A stretch of 64,000 bases of DNA from JAHRAW01 sp965226545 (GTDB lineage: Bacteria; Pseudomonadota; Gammaproteobacteria; Arenicellales; Poriferihabitantaceae), in assembly GCA_965226545.1 (NCBI GenBank), contig OZ245364.1, forward strand, positions 1,488,001 through 1,552,000, written 5' to 3'. The position numbers were made by a program, and so were the translations under genes. Below are positions 44,932 to 53,653 of this stretch, piece after piece. A model generated the notes under the pieces. The model had not been told where the DNA came from, did not search any database, and was given only the letters and a program-made list of their open reading frames with translations. How positions within the stretch are numbered: position 1 is the first letter of the stretch; each line of letters begins with the position of its first letter.

Positions 44932-45540
44932 TCACTCAGGAACCCTCCGCAACGCAAAAGCCGCGTCCACTTTCGGCGTGAATTCTTTTACCCAGGCAAT
45001 CGCGCCTTTCAATGCCGCTTTGCTACGATGCGAGTAAGCGGCTGTGTCGAAAAAGTAATGCGCTTTAATGCCGCGGGTTTTATCCGCGCGCCAAAAAATT
45101 GCATGGATACCGTTTTGTTGGTTGTTTTTGGCAATGCCAACGCAATTTTGCCGCCCGCCTTCTCGAGCATAAACAATATCGTGATACAAATAGTCCACTT
45201 CCGTTTGATATCGATTGCAAACATCCGGCACTGCATAGCCATCGAAGCCAAAATTGGTTTTTGCCGACCATAACGAAGTGTAGTAAATCGGTTTGCGGCG
45301 TTCGTTGTTGTTCAATCGAAACGCATACGAACGAGACGCTTGATTGTTGACATGCGCGTCAATTTTATACATCTCCCATTCACCTTCCGGTAAAGCCGCG
45401 ACGCCGTTATACGACACTTGCAAATAATCGCGCGCAATGTCGCCGACGGCGTGCTTGGGGTCGCCGCCAAATCCGACGCTTTCGTAACTGCACAATGCGA
45501 ATGCAAACATCATGATGACTTTTTTAAAAACTTTTTTCAT
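44932..45540 (-). CDS. Small exported protein of unknown function
   Basis: A 202-residue protein whose start at 45540 gives a signal peptide (MKKVFKKVIMMFAFALCSYE). It contains two or more cysteines (CNRYQ, QNCVG) and aromatic-rich strands (YYTSLWSAKTNFGFDG, GIHAIFWRADKTRG), with no family I recognise. It lies 81 bp upstream of darT on the same strand and shares the AT-richer composition of this segment, so it may have arrived with it. Link to defence is only positional. Confidence 0.65.
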   Translation of the reverse strand: MKKVFKKVIMMFAFALCSYESVGFGGDPKHAVGDIARDYLQVSYNGVAALPEGEWEMYKIDAHVNNQASRSYAFRLNNNERRKPIYYTSLWSAKTNFGFDGYAVPDVCNRYQTEVDYLYHDIVYAREGGRQNCVGIAKNNQQNGIHAIFWRADKTRGIKAHYFFDTAAYSHRSKAALKGAIAWVKEFTPKVDAAFALRRVPE

Positions 45541-45590
45541 TGGATGCCCCCAAATAATTAAGTTGGTGATGCGATTATACAAAACTAAAA

Positions 45591-46349
45591 CTACTTCGAA
45601 GCCAACAGCACATTGGCGGCTTGTTGCGCCTCGGTCAACCGCGCCGGTGTGCCGACATCAATCCATTTCCCGTGATATATCTCGCCGCCGGCGCGGCGCG
45701 CGGCAATCGCTTGCTCAATCACTTGCGTAAGTGCAAATCGTCCGGGGGTAAAACCGTCGAATGCTTCTCGATGAAAATAACCGATGCCGGAATAGGTTGC
45801 GCACGGTGAATTGAGCGCATCGATTTTGTCGGGCGGCACGCCGCCTGAGTCAATCGAGCATTCGACCAATCGCCCGCCGCGCAAACCAAAATCGCCGCGC
45901 GGATGATGGGTTGGGTTTTCGACCAACAACAAATGCATAACATCATCGTTCGACCATTGCGGGTAGTGTCGCAATCGGTCGATGTCGATATCGACATCGC
46001 ATAACACATCGCCATTGGCAACGAGGAAGTGGTGGTTGTCGGTTTGTTGCATCGCTTGGACAATGCCGCCGCCGGTTTCCAATGCGCCTTGCGGTTCGTC
46101 GGAGTAGCGAATGCGTATGGGTACGCCCAACTCTGAGCCGTCGCCGAAGTAGTCGACGATTTGTTCGCCGAGCCACGCAAGATTGATGATGAAATCGACG
46201 ATGCCTTGCGCGGCAAAGTGTTCGATTTGATGCTGCAACAACGGTTTGCCGCCGATGGGCAACATCACTTTGGGCGTTGTGTCGGTCAGCGGGCTTAATC
46301 GTTTGCCGCGACCGGCGGCGAGGAGTATTGCAGTGGGTGGGATTGGCAT
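45591..46349 (-). CDS. murU: N-acetylmuramate alpha-1-phosphate uridylyltransferase
   Basis: Cell-wall recycling nucleotidyltransferase that makes UDP-MurNAc from MurNAc-1-P. It is 252 residues with LLAAGRGKRLSPLTDTTPK at 10-28, GALETGGGI, and the metal site VANGDVLCDVD. It is divergent from lptD, as in pseudomonads, but the kinase gene amgK, normally between them, is missing here. Without a partner kinase nearby, a different sugar-1-phosphate substrate remains possible. Confidence 0.85.
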   Translation of the reverse strand: MPIPPTAILLAAGRGKRLSPLTDTTPKVMLPIGGKPLLQHQIEHFAAQGIVDFIINLAWLGEQIVDYFGDGSELGVPIRIRYSDEPQGALETGGGIVQAMQQTDNHHFLVANGDVLCDVDIDIDRLRHYPQWSNDDVMHLLLVENPTHHPRGDFGLRGGRLVECSIDSGGVPPDKIDALNSPCATYSGIGYFHREAFDGFTPGRFALTQVIEQAIAARRAGGEIYHGKWIDVGTPARLTEAQQAANVLLASK

Positions 46350-46433
46350 GGTTTTGGATTATAATTGATTTGCGATTCGCTGTTCACTTAACTTCCACTC
46401 GCGACATTCCGCCAACCCCCGCACAACAACTCG

Positions 46434-48812
46434 ATGTCGCCCCGCGTTCGTTGGTTAACCTTTGCCGCCGTTTATGCATTGCTATGCACAACCGCGCACG
46501 GCGATGACGGCATTGCATTTGCCGGCGCGTTATGCAAGCCCGGCGTGATTGAACGACCGCCGCTGTCGCCGTCGGCAACATCGTCCAGCCCATCGTCCGC
46601 CACAACCGCCGCAAAAGTGCGCGCCAAGGCCGATGAAATTATTTTCGATCCAATCGTGCGCGAACAACTTATCTTGCGCGGCAATGCATCCTTATTAAGC
46701 GGGTCACTTACGCGCGGTGCGCATGCAATATACGCCGATGAAATTGTTTATCATTCCGAATCCCATCGTGCGCGCGCCGATAATGCAACCGCGTATAACG
46801 CCGCCGGCGACAAGTTAACCGCCGCGTCAATTCATCTCACCTTCGATGATTTTCACGGACAAGCATCGCAAGCGCGGATGTTGTTTGTTGAACGCGACGG
46901 TGAAAGTGACGGTGACAAAAATAAACCTCAACTGCGCGCGCGCACTTCGGCAAGCGCCATCGAACTGCACGGCGAACAAACCGCAACATTGCAAAACGCC
47001 GCATTTAGCACTTGCGCAGAAAACAATGATGCGGTGCAGTTAACCGCCAAACAAATCAAATTGGATTTTGCGCGCGGGATTGGCGCGGCGAAATCGATTG
47101 CGTTGCGCGTGCATAACGCGCCGATTTTTTATTTTCCGTATTTAACCTTTCCGATAGATGGCGAACGCAAAAGCGGATTTTTGTTTCCGTCTTATGGGTA
47201 TGACGACGATTCCGGTTGGTTGATTGAACTGCCGCATTATTTTAACTTGGCGCCGAATTATGATGCGACGTTGACGCCGCGTTTATTAAGCAAACGCGGC
47301 GCGCAATTTGGCGGGCAGTTTCGCTATCTCATCAAAGGCGGCGGCGGTGAATTGCGCGGCGAAGTGTTGCCGGGTGACAATCGATTCGATGACCGACAAC
47401 GTTATGCATTGCACGTCGAACATCATCATCGTTTTGCCACACAATGGCGCGCGTCTTTGGATTGGCATGATTTTTCCGATGTGTTTTATTCGCGCGACTT
47501 CAAGGTGCAAACGGATGAAATCGTATCCGACCACAATGCAAGTTATGCCGCCAAAATCGCGCGCGCGCAATTTGCCGATGAACGCATACTTATCGATGCG
47601 CGGGTGGCGTCTTATGATTCGCTCACTCCGCGCATTACCGCAAACGAATTGCCGCATCAACTGCGCCCGCAAATTGATTTTTCATTCACGCCGCCGAGTC
47701 GCAATGTGCTGCGTTTTAACATCGACGGACAACTCGCCAACTTCGAGCATCGCGTAAAAACCAAATTGCGCGGACAACGCATGCAATTGACGCCAACCAT
47801 CGGTGCGCGGTTTGAAAATTCATTTGCGTATTTTCATCCGAGCATTGCGGTGCATCATCTGCGGTATTCGCTCGATGAAGTTAACGAAGTTAATGAAGTT
47901 AATAATAGTGACAATAATGTCGGTGACGACGATGGCGGCGGCGACGGTAACAGTAACAGTGACAGTGACAATACAAACCGTGTCGCCGACAACGACAACC
48001 GCAAACCATCCGTCACTATCCCGATATACTCCCTCGCCGGCGGCATTGTTTACGAACGCCAACTGCAACGATTCGCCGGCTATACCCAAACACTCGAACC
48101 GCAATGGCGTTATGTCGCCGTGCCGCGCAAATTGGCGCAAAATGCATTGCCGAATTTTGACGGTGGTTATGCCGAACTCAACAGTTTCGCGCGGTTGTTT
48201 CGCGCCAATCGTTTCATCGGCGGCGACCGCATCGGTGACGGCGAACAATTGACGCTCGGCGTGCGCACGCGCATCGTCGACCAACAAGATGGCGCGCAAA
48301 AATTTTCCGCCGGCATTGCGCAAGCGTTTTATTTCCGCGACCGCGAAGTTACCTTGCCCGATGTCGATGCGCCGATACCCGATGACGCGAAAATTTCCGG
48401 CGTGTTTATCGATGCGGATTTCGATACCGCGAATCGTTGGCGCGCCGGCGGCTTTGCAAAATTAACTCATCGCCAAAACCAACTTGACGGTGCGCGATTG
48501 TTTGGTGAATACGCGCACAATGCGCGGCGGGCGGCGTCGCTTGGGTATTATTATGAACGCGCGCGCACCGAACAACTTAATCTCGGCTGCCAAATTCCGC
48601 TCGGCGCGTTTTGGCAACTGGATTGCGATTTCGCGCAATCGCTCGATGGCGACGGCATCCTCGATGCGCAACTCGGCTTGGGTTACGATGGCTGTTGCTG
48701 GGCGATGCGCGCGGTGGCGCAACGGTATTTGGACGACATTTCCGAATCGCATCAAAATCGCCTGCTGTTCACCGTCGAATTTGCCGACCTTGGACGCATT
48801 GGTTTGCGTTGA
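46434..48812 (+). CDS. lptD: LPS-assembly protein LptD with small repeat insert
   Basis: Outer-membrane beta-barrel that inserts lipopolysaccharide, with LptE. It is 792 residues. A signal peptide (to about 23), the OstA/LptA-like N-terminal domain (LILRGNASLLSG...) and the barrel (from about FYFPYLTFPIDGERKSGFLFP) are in order; cysteines for the inter-domain disulfides are present (AFSTCAENND and, near the end, LGCQIPL/QLDCDF). An insert of D/N/E/S repeats at about residues 481-520 (47875-47995), encoded by GAAGTTAACGAAGTTAATG and GACAGTGACAG steps, lies in an extracellular-loop-like position. Confidence 0.94.
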   Translation: MSPRVRWLTFAAVYALLCTTAHGDDGIAFAGALCKPGVIERPPLSPSATSSSPSSATTAAKVRAKADEIIFDPIVREQLILRGNASLLSGSLTRGAHAIYADEIVYHSESHRARADNATAYNAAGDKLTAASIHLTFDDFHGQASQARMLFVERDGESDGDKNKPQLRARTSASAIELHGEQTATLQNAAFSTCAENNDAVQLTAKQIKLDFARGIGAAKSIALRVHNAPIFYFPYLTFPIDGERKSGFLFPSYGYDDDSGWLIELPHYFNLAPNYDATLTPRLLSKRGAQFGGQFRYLIKGGGGELRGEVLPGDNRFDDRQRYALHVEHHHRFATQWRASLDWHDFSDVFYSRDFKVQTDEIVSDHNASYAAKIARAQFADERILIDARVASYDSLTPRITANELPHQLRPQIDFSFTPPSRNVLRFNIDGQLANFEHRVKTKLRGQRMQLTPTIGARFENSFAYFHPSIAVHHLRYSLDEVNEVNEVNNSDNNVGDDDGGGDGNSNSDSDNTNRVADNDNRKPSVTIPIYSLAGGIVYERQLQRFAGYTQTLEPQWRYVAVPRKLAQNALPNFDGGYAELNSFARLFRANRFIGGDRIGDGEQLTLGVRTRIVDQQDGAQKFSAGIAQAFYFRDREVTLPDVDAPIPDDAKISGVFIDADFDTANRWRAGGFAKLTHRQNQLDGARLFGEYAHNARRAASLGYYYERARTEQLNLGCQIPLGAFWQLDCDFAQSLDGDGILDAQLGLGYDGCCWAMRAVAQRYLDDISESHQNRLLFTVEFADLGRIGLR

Positions 48813-49023
48813 TGGCGTTGGCAGTATTGGTAATGAAGCGGGGCGCAAAAAAAACCAATTGCGCATTAATACTAATTCGCACAAATTCGCGCAATTCCGC
48901 ATAAATTCGCACATATTAAAGGCAATATAAATTAAAATCGCGGTTCATCAATCCACAGTTTACTGCACAAAGTTAACTGTGCAAACCGCCGCACACAATC
49001 TCGACACATCTCATCCATCGATA

Positions 49024-50364
49024 ATGAACTCAACCGCCGCCTTATATCGTCGTCACCATCACCGCATCACTCGTCACTTGCGTCGCGCAACGTCGTGCAT
49101 AGCGTCGTGCGCGGCGCTATGCATCACACTCGCCGGCGCGCAAGTGGCGCATGCGCAAACGATTATGATTGACAAAGTGTTGGTCGTGGTCAATGAAGAG
49201 GCGATTACATTGAGCGAATATCGCGCGCGGCATAAGCGGTTGGCGTTGCAGGAAAGCGAACAACTGGCGCCGTTTTACGGCAACATCGAAAAACGCATTC
49301 TCGACCAAATGATTGACGACCGCGTTTTGTCGCAAGTCGCGCGGCGCCGCGGGGTTACCTTCGATGCCGCCGAAGTGCAGCGCACGATTGCCGGCATTGC
49401 CCAACGCAACAAATTGACCGCGCAACAATTATTCGAACGGTTGAGCGAGGATGGCATCACCGAAGCCGAGTTTCGCGGCGAAGTGCGCGAACAACAATTG
49501 ATTCGCCGACTGGTCGATATCGCGGTCAATGCGCGGGTGACGGTCAGCGAAGATGAAGTCGATGAATATCTCAGCCGCCACAGTGAATTGTTGGTCGATT
49601 TGGAAGAGCAATATGAAGTTTCGCATTTGTTTGTGTCGATTAAAGACCGCGAACTCGATGCGGTGCAATCCGAAATCGACAACCTGCAACACATTCGCGA
49701 CAGCGTGGTCGACGGGCGGTCGTTCGAACAATCGGTGCGCGATTTTTCAGACGGGCAGAACAAAGACGGCGGCGGCTATCTCGGCTGGCGCAAACCGGAT
49801 CAATTGCCGCAAAAATTTGTCGATGAATTGCGCGTTATCGATGTCGGGGCGGTGACGCCGGTGATTCAAACCGACAGCGGCTTGCATCTGCTTAAACTGC
49901 ATGCGCGCAAAGCCAACGACCAAAAGGTCGAACAACATCGATTGCGGCATATTTTGTTGTTGGACGACCACGACGACACCGACCAACTCGCCGAACGCCT
50001 GCGCGCGCGCATTGCCGCCGGCGACGACTTCGCCAAAATCGCGCGCACCCATTCGGACGACCCGGCCTCGCGCAACATCGGCGGGCATCTCGGCTGGGGC
50101 AATGTCGATGATTTGTCGCCGCAATTGCGCGATGCGGTGCGCGCATTGGAAGTCAATCAAGTCAGCGCGCCGTTGCGCAGCCCGAGCGGTTATCATTTAA
50201 TCGAAGTAATCGAACGCCGCGAACGCAACATGGGGTTGGATTTGGCATCGCAACGCGCGCGGCGCATCATCTTCCAACGCAAAGCCGATGAGTTGTACAA
50301 CATTTGGCATGATGTATTGCGCGATTCGGCGCATATCGAATATGTTTCCGCCAGCCCGGGATGA
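49024..50364 (+). CDS. surA: Periplasmic chaperone/peptidyl-prolyl isomerase SurA
   Basis: Escorts outer-membrane proteins such as LptD through the periplasm. It is 446 residues: a signal peptide after an unusually long basic N-terminus (RHHHRITRHLRR), the N-terminal chaperone domain (DKVLVVVNEEAITLSEY), and two parvulin domains beginning near YEVSHLFVSI and HRLRHILLLD, each closing with GGYLGW or GGHLGWG motifs. The start at 49024 is an ATG; a GTG at 48979 would add 15 residues. lptD-surA is the conserved order; pdxA and rsmA do not follow here. Confidence 0.95.
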   Translation: MNSTAALYRRHHHRITRHLRRATSCIASCAALCITLAGAQVAHAQTIMIDKVLVVVNEEAITLSEYRARHKRLALQESEQLAPFYGNIEKRILDQMIDDRVLSQVARRRGVTFDAAEVQRTIAGIAQRNKLTAQQLFERLSEDGITEAEFRGEVREQQLIRRLVDIAVNARVTVSEDEVDEYLSRHSELLVDLEEQYEVSHLFVSIKDRELDAVQSEIDNLQHIRDSVVDGRSFEQSVRDFSDGQNKDGGGYLGWRKPDQLPQKFVDELRVIDVGAVTPVIQTDSGLHLLKLHARKANDQKVEQHRLRHILLLDDHDDTDQLAERLRARIAAGDDFAKIARTHSDDPASRNIGGHLGWGNVDDLSPQLRDAVRALEVNQVSAPLRSPSGYHLIEVIERRERNMGLDLASQRARRIIFQRKADELYNIWHDVLRDSAHIEYVSASPG

Positions 50365-50368
50365 TGCA

Positions 50369-50689
50369 ATGAACGACCAAAACAACGGCAACAACGATGC
50401 GAAACAAAAATCCACCACCAACACACGCTTGGATGAGTTGACTGAGGCGTTGCTGGCGTTGTTGCCGCCGCCGTTGCGCAAATCGTTGCGCGCCAACATC
50501 CGCGCACTGTTGGCGAGTCATTTTAAAAAAATGAATCTGGCGTCGCAGGACGAACTCGCCGCCCAAACCCGCGCCTTGCAACGCCTGCATACGCGCGTGC
50601 AAGCGTTGTCGACGAAATTGGATGATTTACTAAAACGCGCCGAAAGCGAAAAACGGCAACCGCCGCCGCATTCGGAGCGGAAACATTGA
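50369..50689 (+). CDS. ubiK: Ubiquinone biosynthesis accessory factor UbiK (BMFP family)
   Basis: A 106-residue protein with an N/K/T-rich start and a C-terminal coiled coil; the BMFP core is FKKMNLASQDELAAQTRALQ plus RVQALSTKLDDL. Homologues trimerise, bind lipid and help ubiquinone synthesis under aerobic conditions. It starts 4 bp after the surA stop. Its neighbour comM downstream matches the pseudomonad order. Confidence 0.85.
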   Translation: MNDQNNGNNDAKQKSTTNTRLDELTEALLALLPPPLRKSLRANIRALLASHFKKMNLASQDELAAQTRALQRLHTRVQALSTKLDDLLKRAESEKRQPPPHSERKH

Positions 50690-51066
50690 CGGTGAAAGTA
50701 ACAGTAACAGTGACACAGTGACATCGACGTTTGATGCGGCGTTGTCGTGCGTGATTGGTCGACTGTTAATTCGATGGTAATTCGACGGTAAAGCGACTGT
50801 GCTTCGACGGTGCGTTACCCACCCGCACAAAAGCCCGCCAAAACCGCATCTAAATCGCATCGAAATCGCATCGAAAAAAAAACATAAAAACCGATTGACA
50901 ACCGCGCAATAAATTGCAATAATTCGTCTCGGTGCGGGCTTGATGCCCGTGTAGATGTTTAATTCAGGGTTTCTTGGAAGAGTTCTGGTGGTTCTTCGTT
51001 GCGAAGGAATGGCGGGTGAATCCGTCGGGTAGTCCGGGATGATTCTAAGGAACAGGAGGAAACGGA
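50690..51066 (+). other. Spacer and leader of comM
   Basis: The first half holds GTAACAGTAACAGTGACAC and AAATCGCATCG repeats. The second half is an ordinary leader. A 25-codon frame, MFNSGFLGRVLVVLRCEGM... (50955-51032), lies between promoter and comM, with no clear ribosome site, so a leader peptide is only possible. AGGAGGA (51054-51060) is a strong ribosome site for comM. Confidence 0.4.
50895..50923 (+). promoter_or_regulatory. Sigma-70 type promoter of comM
   Basis: TTGACA (50895-50900) and AATAAT (50918-50923) are separated by 17 bp. The predicted start lies near 50930, giving a leader of about 135 nt before comM. Confidence 0.65.
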
Positions 51067-52572
51067 ATGTCGCTTGCCATTGTTCATAGTCGCGCCGAGG
51101 TCGGCGCGGACGCTCCCGAAGTCAGCGTGGAAGTTCATTTGACGCGCGGCTTGCCGAAGTTTTCGATTGTCGGCTTGCCGGAAACCGCAGTCAAAGAAAG
51201 CCGCGACCGCGTGCGCGGCGCGATTCTTAATTCGCATTTTGAATTTCCGCGCCAACGCATCATCGTCAATCTCGCCCCGGCTGATTTGCCGAAAGAGGGC
51301 GGGCGGTTCGATTTGCCGATTGCCATCGGCTTGTTGGCCGCCAGCCGTCAAGTGCGCGCCGATGAGATTGGCAATTACATTTTCCTTGGCGAACTTGCGC
51401 TCAGCGGCGCGTTGCGCGACATTCGCGGCGGATTGATTGCAGCACTGTCGTTGCGCAAAGGCAAACGCATTTTGGTGCTGCCGCCAAAAAGTGCGCGTCA
51501 AGCGGCGTTGGTCAACGGCGTGCAGGTCATCGGCGCGGATTCGCTGTTGCAAATTTGCGCGTTATTAAACGGCCAGGAAAAACTCACCGCCGTGTCGCCG
51601 GAACAACCGGCTGAACCGCCAATCGTCGCCGACATGGGCGATGTCGTCGGGCAACCATTCGCCAAACGCGCATTGGAAATCGCCGCCGCCGGCGCGCACA
51701 GCATATTGATGTCAGGCCCGCCGGGCACCGGCAAAACAATGCTGGCCAATCGCTTGGTCGGCATTTTGCCGCCGATGAGTGAAACCGAAGCGCTCGAATC
51801 CGCGGCGATGGAATCGCTCGGGCAAAGCGGCTTCAACCCGCTCAATTGGCGCCGCCGCCCGTTTCGTTCGCCGCATCACAGCGCCTCCGGCGCGGCGTTG
51901 ATTGGCGGCGGCGGCTTGCCGCGTCCCGGCGAAATTTCGCTGGCGCATCACGGCATATTGTTTTTGGATGAACTTCCCGAATTCGACCGCAAGGTGTTGG
52001 AGGCGTTGCGCGAACCGCTCGAATCCGGCGTGGTCAACATCTCGCGCGTCGCCCGCCAAACGCAATACCTCGCCAACTTTTTATTAATCGCGGCGTGCAA
52101 TCCGTGTCCGTGCGGTTATTTATACGAAGAGTCCGGAAGATGTCGATGCACGCCCGACCAAATCAAACGCTATCGCGCACGATTGTCGGGGCCGTTGTTG
52201 GACCGCATCGACATTCAATTCGAAGTGCCGCGCGTCGGCTATCGTGCGCTCACCCAACGCAAATCGGTCGAGGAAAGCAGCGCGACGATTCGCGCGCGCG
52301 TGGTGGCGGCGCGCGAGTTGCAATTGCAACGGCAAGGCAAATCGAACAATTTGCTGCAAGGCAAAGAGATTGACCGCCATTGCGTGATTGACGCCGAAGG
52401 ACACAAACTGCTCGATGCGGCAATGAACAAACTCGGCTTGTCGGCGCGCGCCTATCACCGCGTCCTAAAAGTCGCGCGCAGCATCGCCGATTTATCCGAA
52501 GGCACCGCGATTACGCCGCACCATTTGGCGTTGGCGATTAAGTTGCGACACTTCGACCACAAGCATTCATAA
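51067..52572 (+). CDS. comM: Competence/branch-migration helicase ComM (Mg chelatase-like AAA+)
   Basis: Hexameric AAA+ helicase that promotes integration of DNA during natural transformation. It is 501 residues: the LonC-like domain (about 1-160, SIVGLPETAVKESRDRVR), Walker A G217PPGTGKT, HHSASGAALIGGG, Walker B ILFLDELPEF and the zinc-like cluster CNPCPCGYLYEESGRC. Presence hints at competence, but ComM occurs in non-competent species too. Start set by AGGAGGA 7 bp upstream. Confidence 0.95.
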   Translation: MSLAIVHSRAEVGADAPEVSVEVHLTRGLPKFSIVGLPETAVKESRDRVRGAILNSHFEFPRQRIIVNLAPADLPKEGGRFDLPIAIGLLAASRQVRADEIGNYIFLGELALSGALRDIRGGLIAALSLRKGKRILVLPPKSARQAALVNGVQVIGADSLLQICALLNGQEKLTAVSPEQPAEPPIVADMGDVVGQPFAKRALEIAAAGAHSILMSGPPGTGKTMLANRLVGILPPMSETEALESAAMESLGQSGFNPLNWRRRPFRSPHHSASGAALIGGGGLPRPGEISLAHHGILFLDELPEFDRKVLEALREPLESGVVNISRVARQTQYLANFLLIAACNPCPCGYLYEESGRCRCTPDQIKRYRARLSGPLLDRIDIQFEVPRVGYRALTQRKSVEESSATIRARVVAARELQLQRQGKSNNLLQGKEIDRHCVIDAEGHKLLDAAMNKLGLSARAYHRVLKVARSIADLSEGTAITPHHLALAIKLRHFDHKHS

Positions 52573-53515
52573 ATGCGCCGCTGGCAAAATCGCCGACGGC
52601 AATGTTGCCAATGCCGGCAAAGCCGCGGACGACGGTGGCGATGTTGTCATCGCCGGCAAAGTTTGCGGCGGCAGTGTTGCTCGTGCCGACAAAGTCGCGG
52701 GCGGCGGCGGTAATGTTGTCATCGCCGACAAAGTTTGCGGCGGCAATGTTGCTCGTGCCGGCAAAGTCGTGGACAGCGACGGTAATGCCGTTCGTGTCGG
52801 CGAAGTTGGCAGAGGTGACGATGTTGTCAGTGTCGGCATTATCGGCAAAGTTGCGGCGATAGCGGCGATGTTGTCGATGTCGGCACAGTCGCGGGCGGCG
52901 GTAATGCTGTCATCGCCGACAAAGTTTGCGGCGGCAATGTTGCTCGTGCCGGCAAAGTCGTGGACAGCGACGGTAATGCTGTTCGTGTCGGCGAAGTCGG
53001 CAGAGGTGACAATGTTGTCAATGTCGGCATTGTCGGCAAAGTTGCGGCGATAGCGGCGATGTTGTCGATGCCGGTAAAGTTGGCAGAGGTGACGATGTTG
53101 TCAGCGTCGGCATTGTCGACAAAGTTGCGGCGATAGCGGCGATGTTGTCGATGTCGGCAAAGTCGCGGGCGACGGCGGTAATGTTGTCAATGTAGGCGAA
53201 ATCGGCGGCGACAATGGCAATGTTGTCTGTTTCGGAAAAGTCGTTGGCAACGACGATAACGTTGTCCGTGTCGGCGAAGTCGGCGGCGACAATGGCAATG
53301 TTGTCTGTTTCGGAAAAGTCGTTGGCAACGACGATAACGTTGTCCGTGTCGGCGAAGTCGGCGGCGACAATGGCAATGTCGCCTGTTTTGGCAAAGTCGG
53401 TGGCAACGACGATAATGTTGTCCGTGCCGACAAAGTCGTGGGCGACGGTGGCAACGTTGTCCGTGCCGGCAAAGTCACCAGCGACAGCGGCGTTGCCGCC
53501 GTGCCGCGCACTTAA
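52573..53515. repeat. Large intergenic array of the degenerate 39-bp repeat family
   Basis: About 940 bp made wholly of 3-periodic units of the type AATGTTGTC...GTCGGCAAAGTCG. From 53214 to 53400 a 39-bp unit alternates in two variants to give a 78-bp higher-order repeat (GTCTGTTTCGGAAAAGTCG at 53225 and 53303). From about 52755 to 53130 a block of roughly 180-190 bp containing GTGGACAGCGACGGTAATGC recurs with small changes. Several frames are open on both strands simply because the unit lacks stops; none is credited as a gene. Confidence 0.88.
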
Positions 53516-53653
53516 TTGTCGGCGTCATCATCAATTGCGACCTTAATCGTAACCGTGCGATGCGCGGATAGGGTAGGGCAGCCGTCGTTAAATAACGCGC
53601 CGCCGCGATTTGCCCGCCCATTGCCATGCGCGTAAATCGCATACAATCGCCGA
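53516..53653 (+). promoter_or_regulatory. Short upstream region of glpK with a possible leaderless promoter
   Basis: TTGCCA (53621-53626) and TACAAT (53642-53647) are spaced 15 bp apart; transcription would begin at or next to the ATG at 53654, so the mRNA may be leaderless. No ribosome site is visible before the ATG, in agreement. The spacing is short, so confidence is low. Confidence 0.35.

Noticed and set aside
52602..53546. Several open frames of 70-136 codons on both strands in the comM-glpK spacer
   Set aside because: All consist only of the 39-bp repeat, are open on both strands because the unit lacks stops, and have no ribosome sites or family features.
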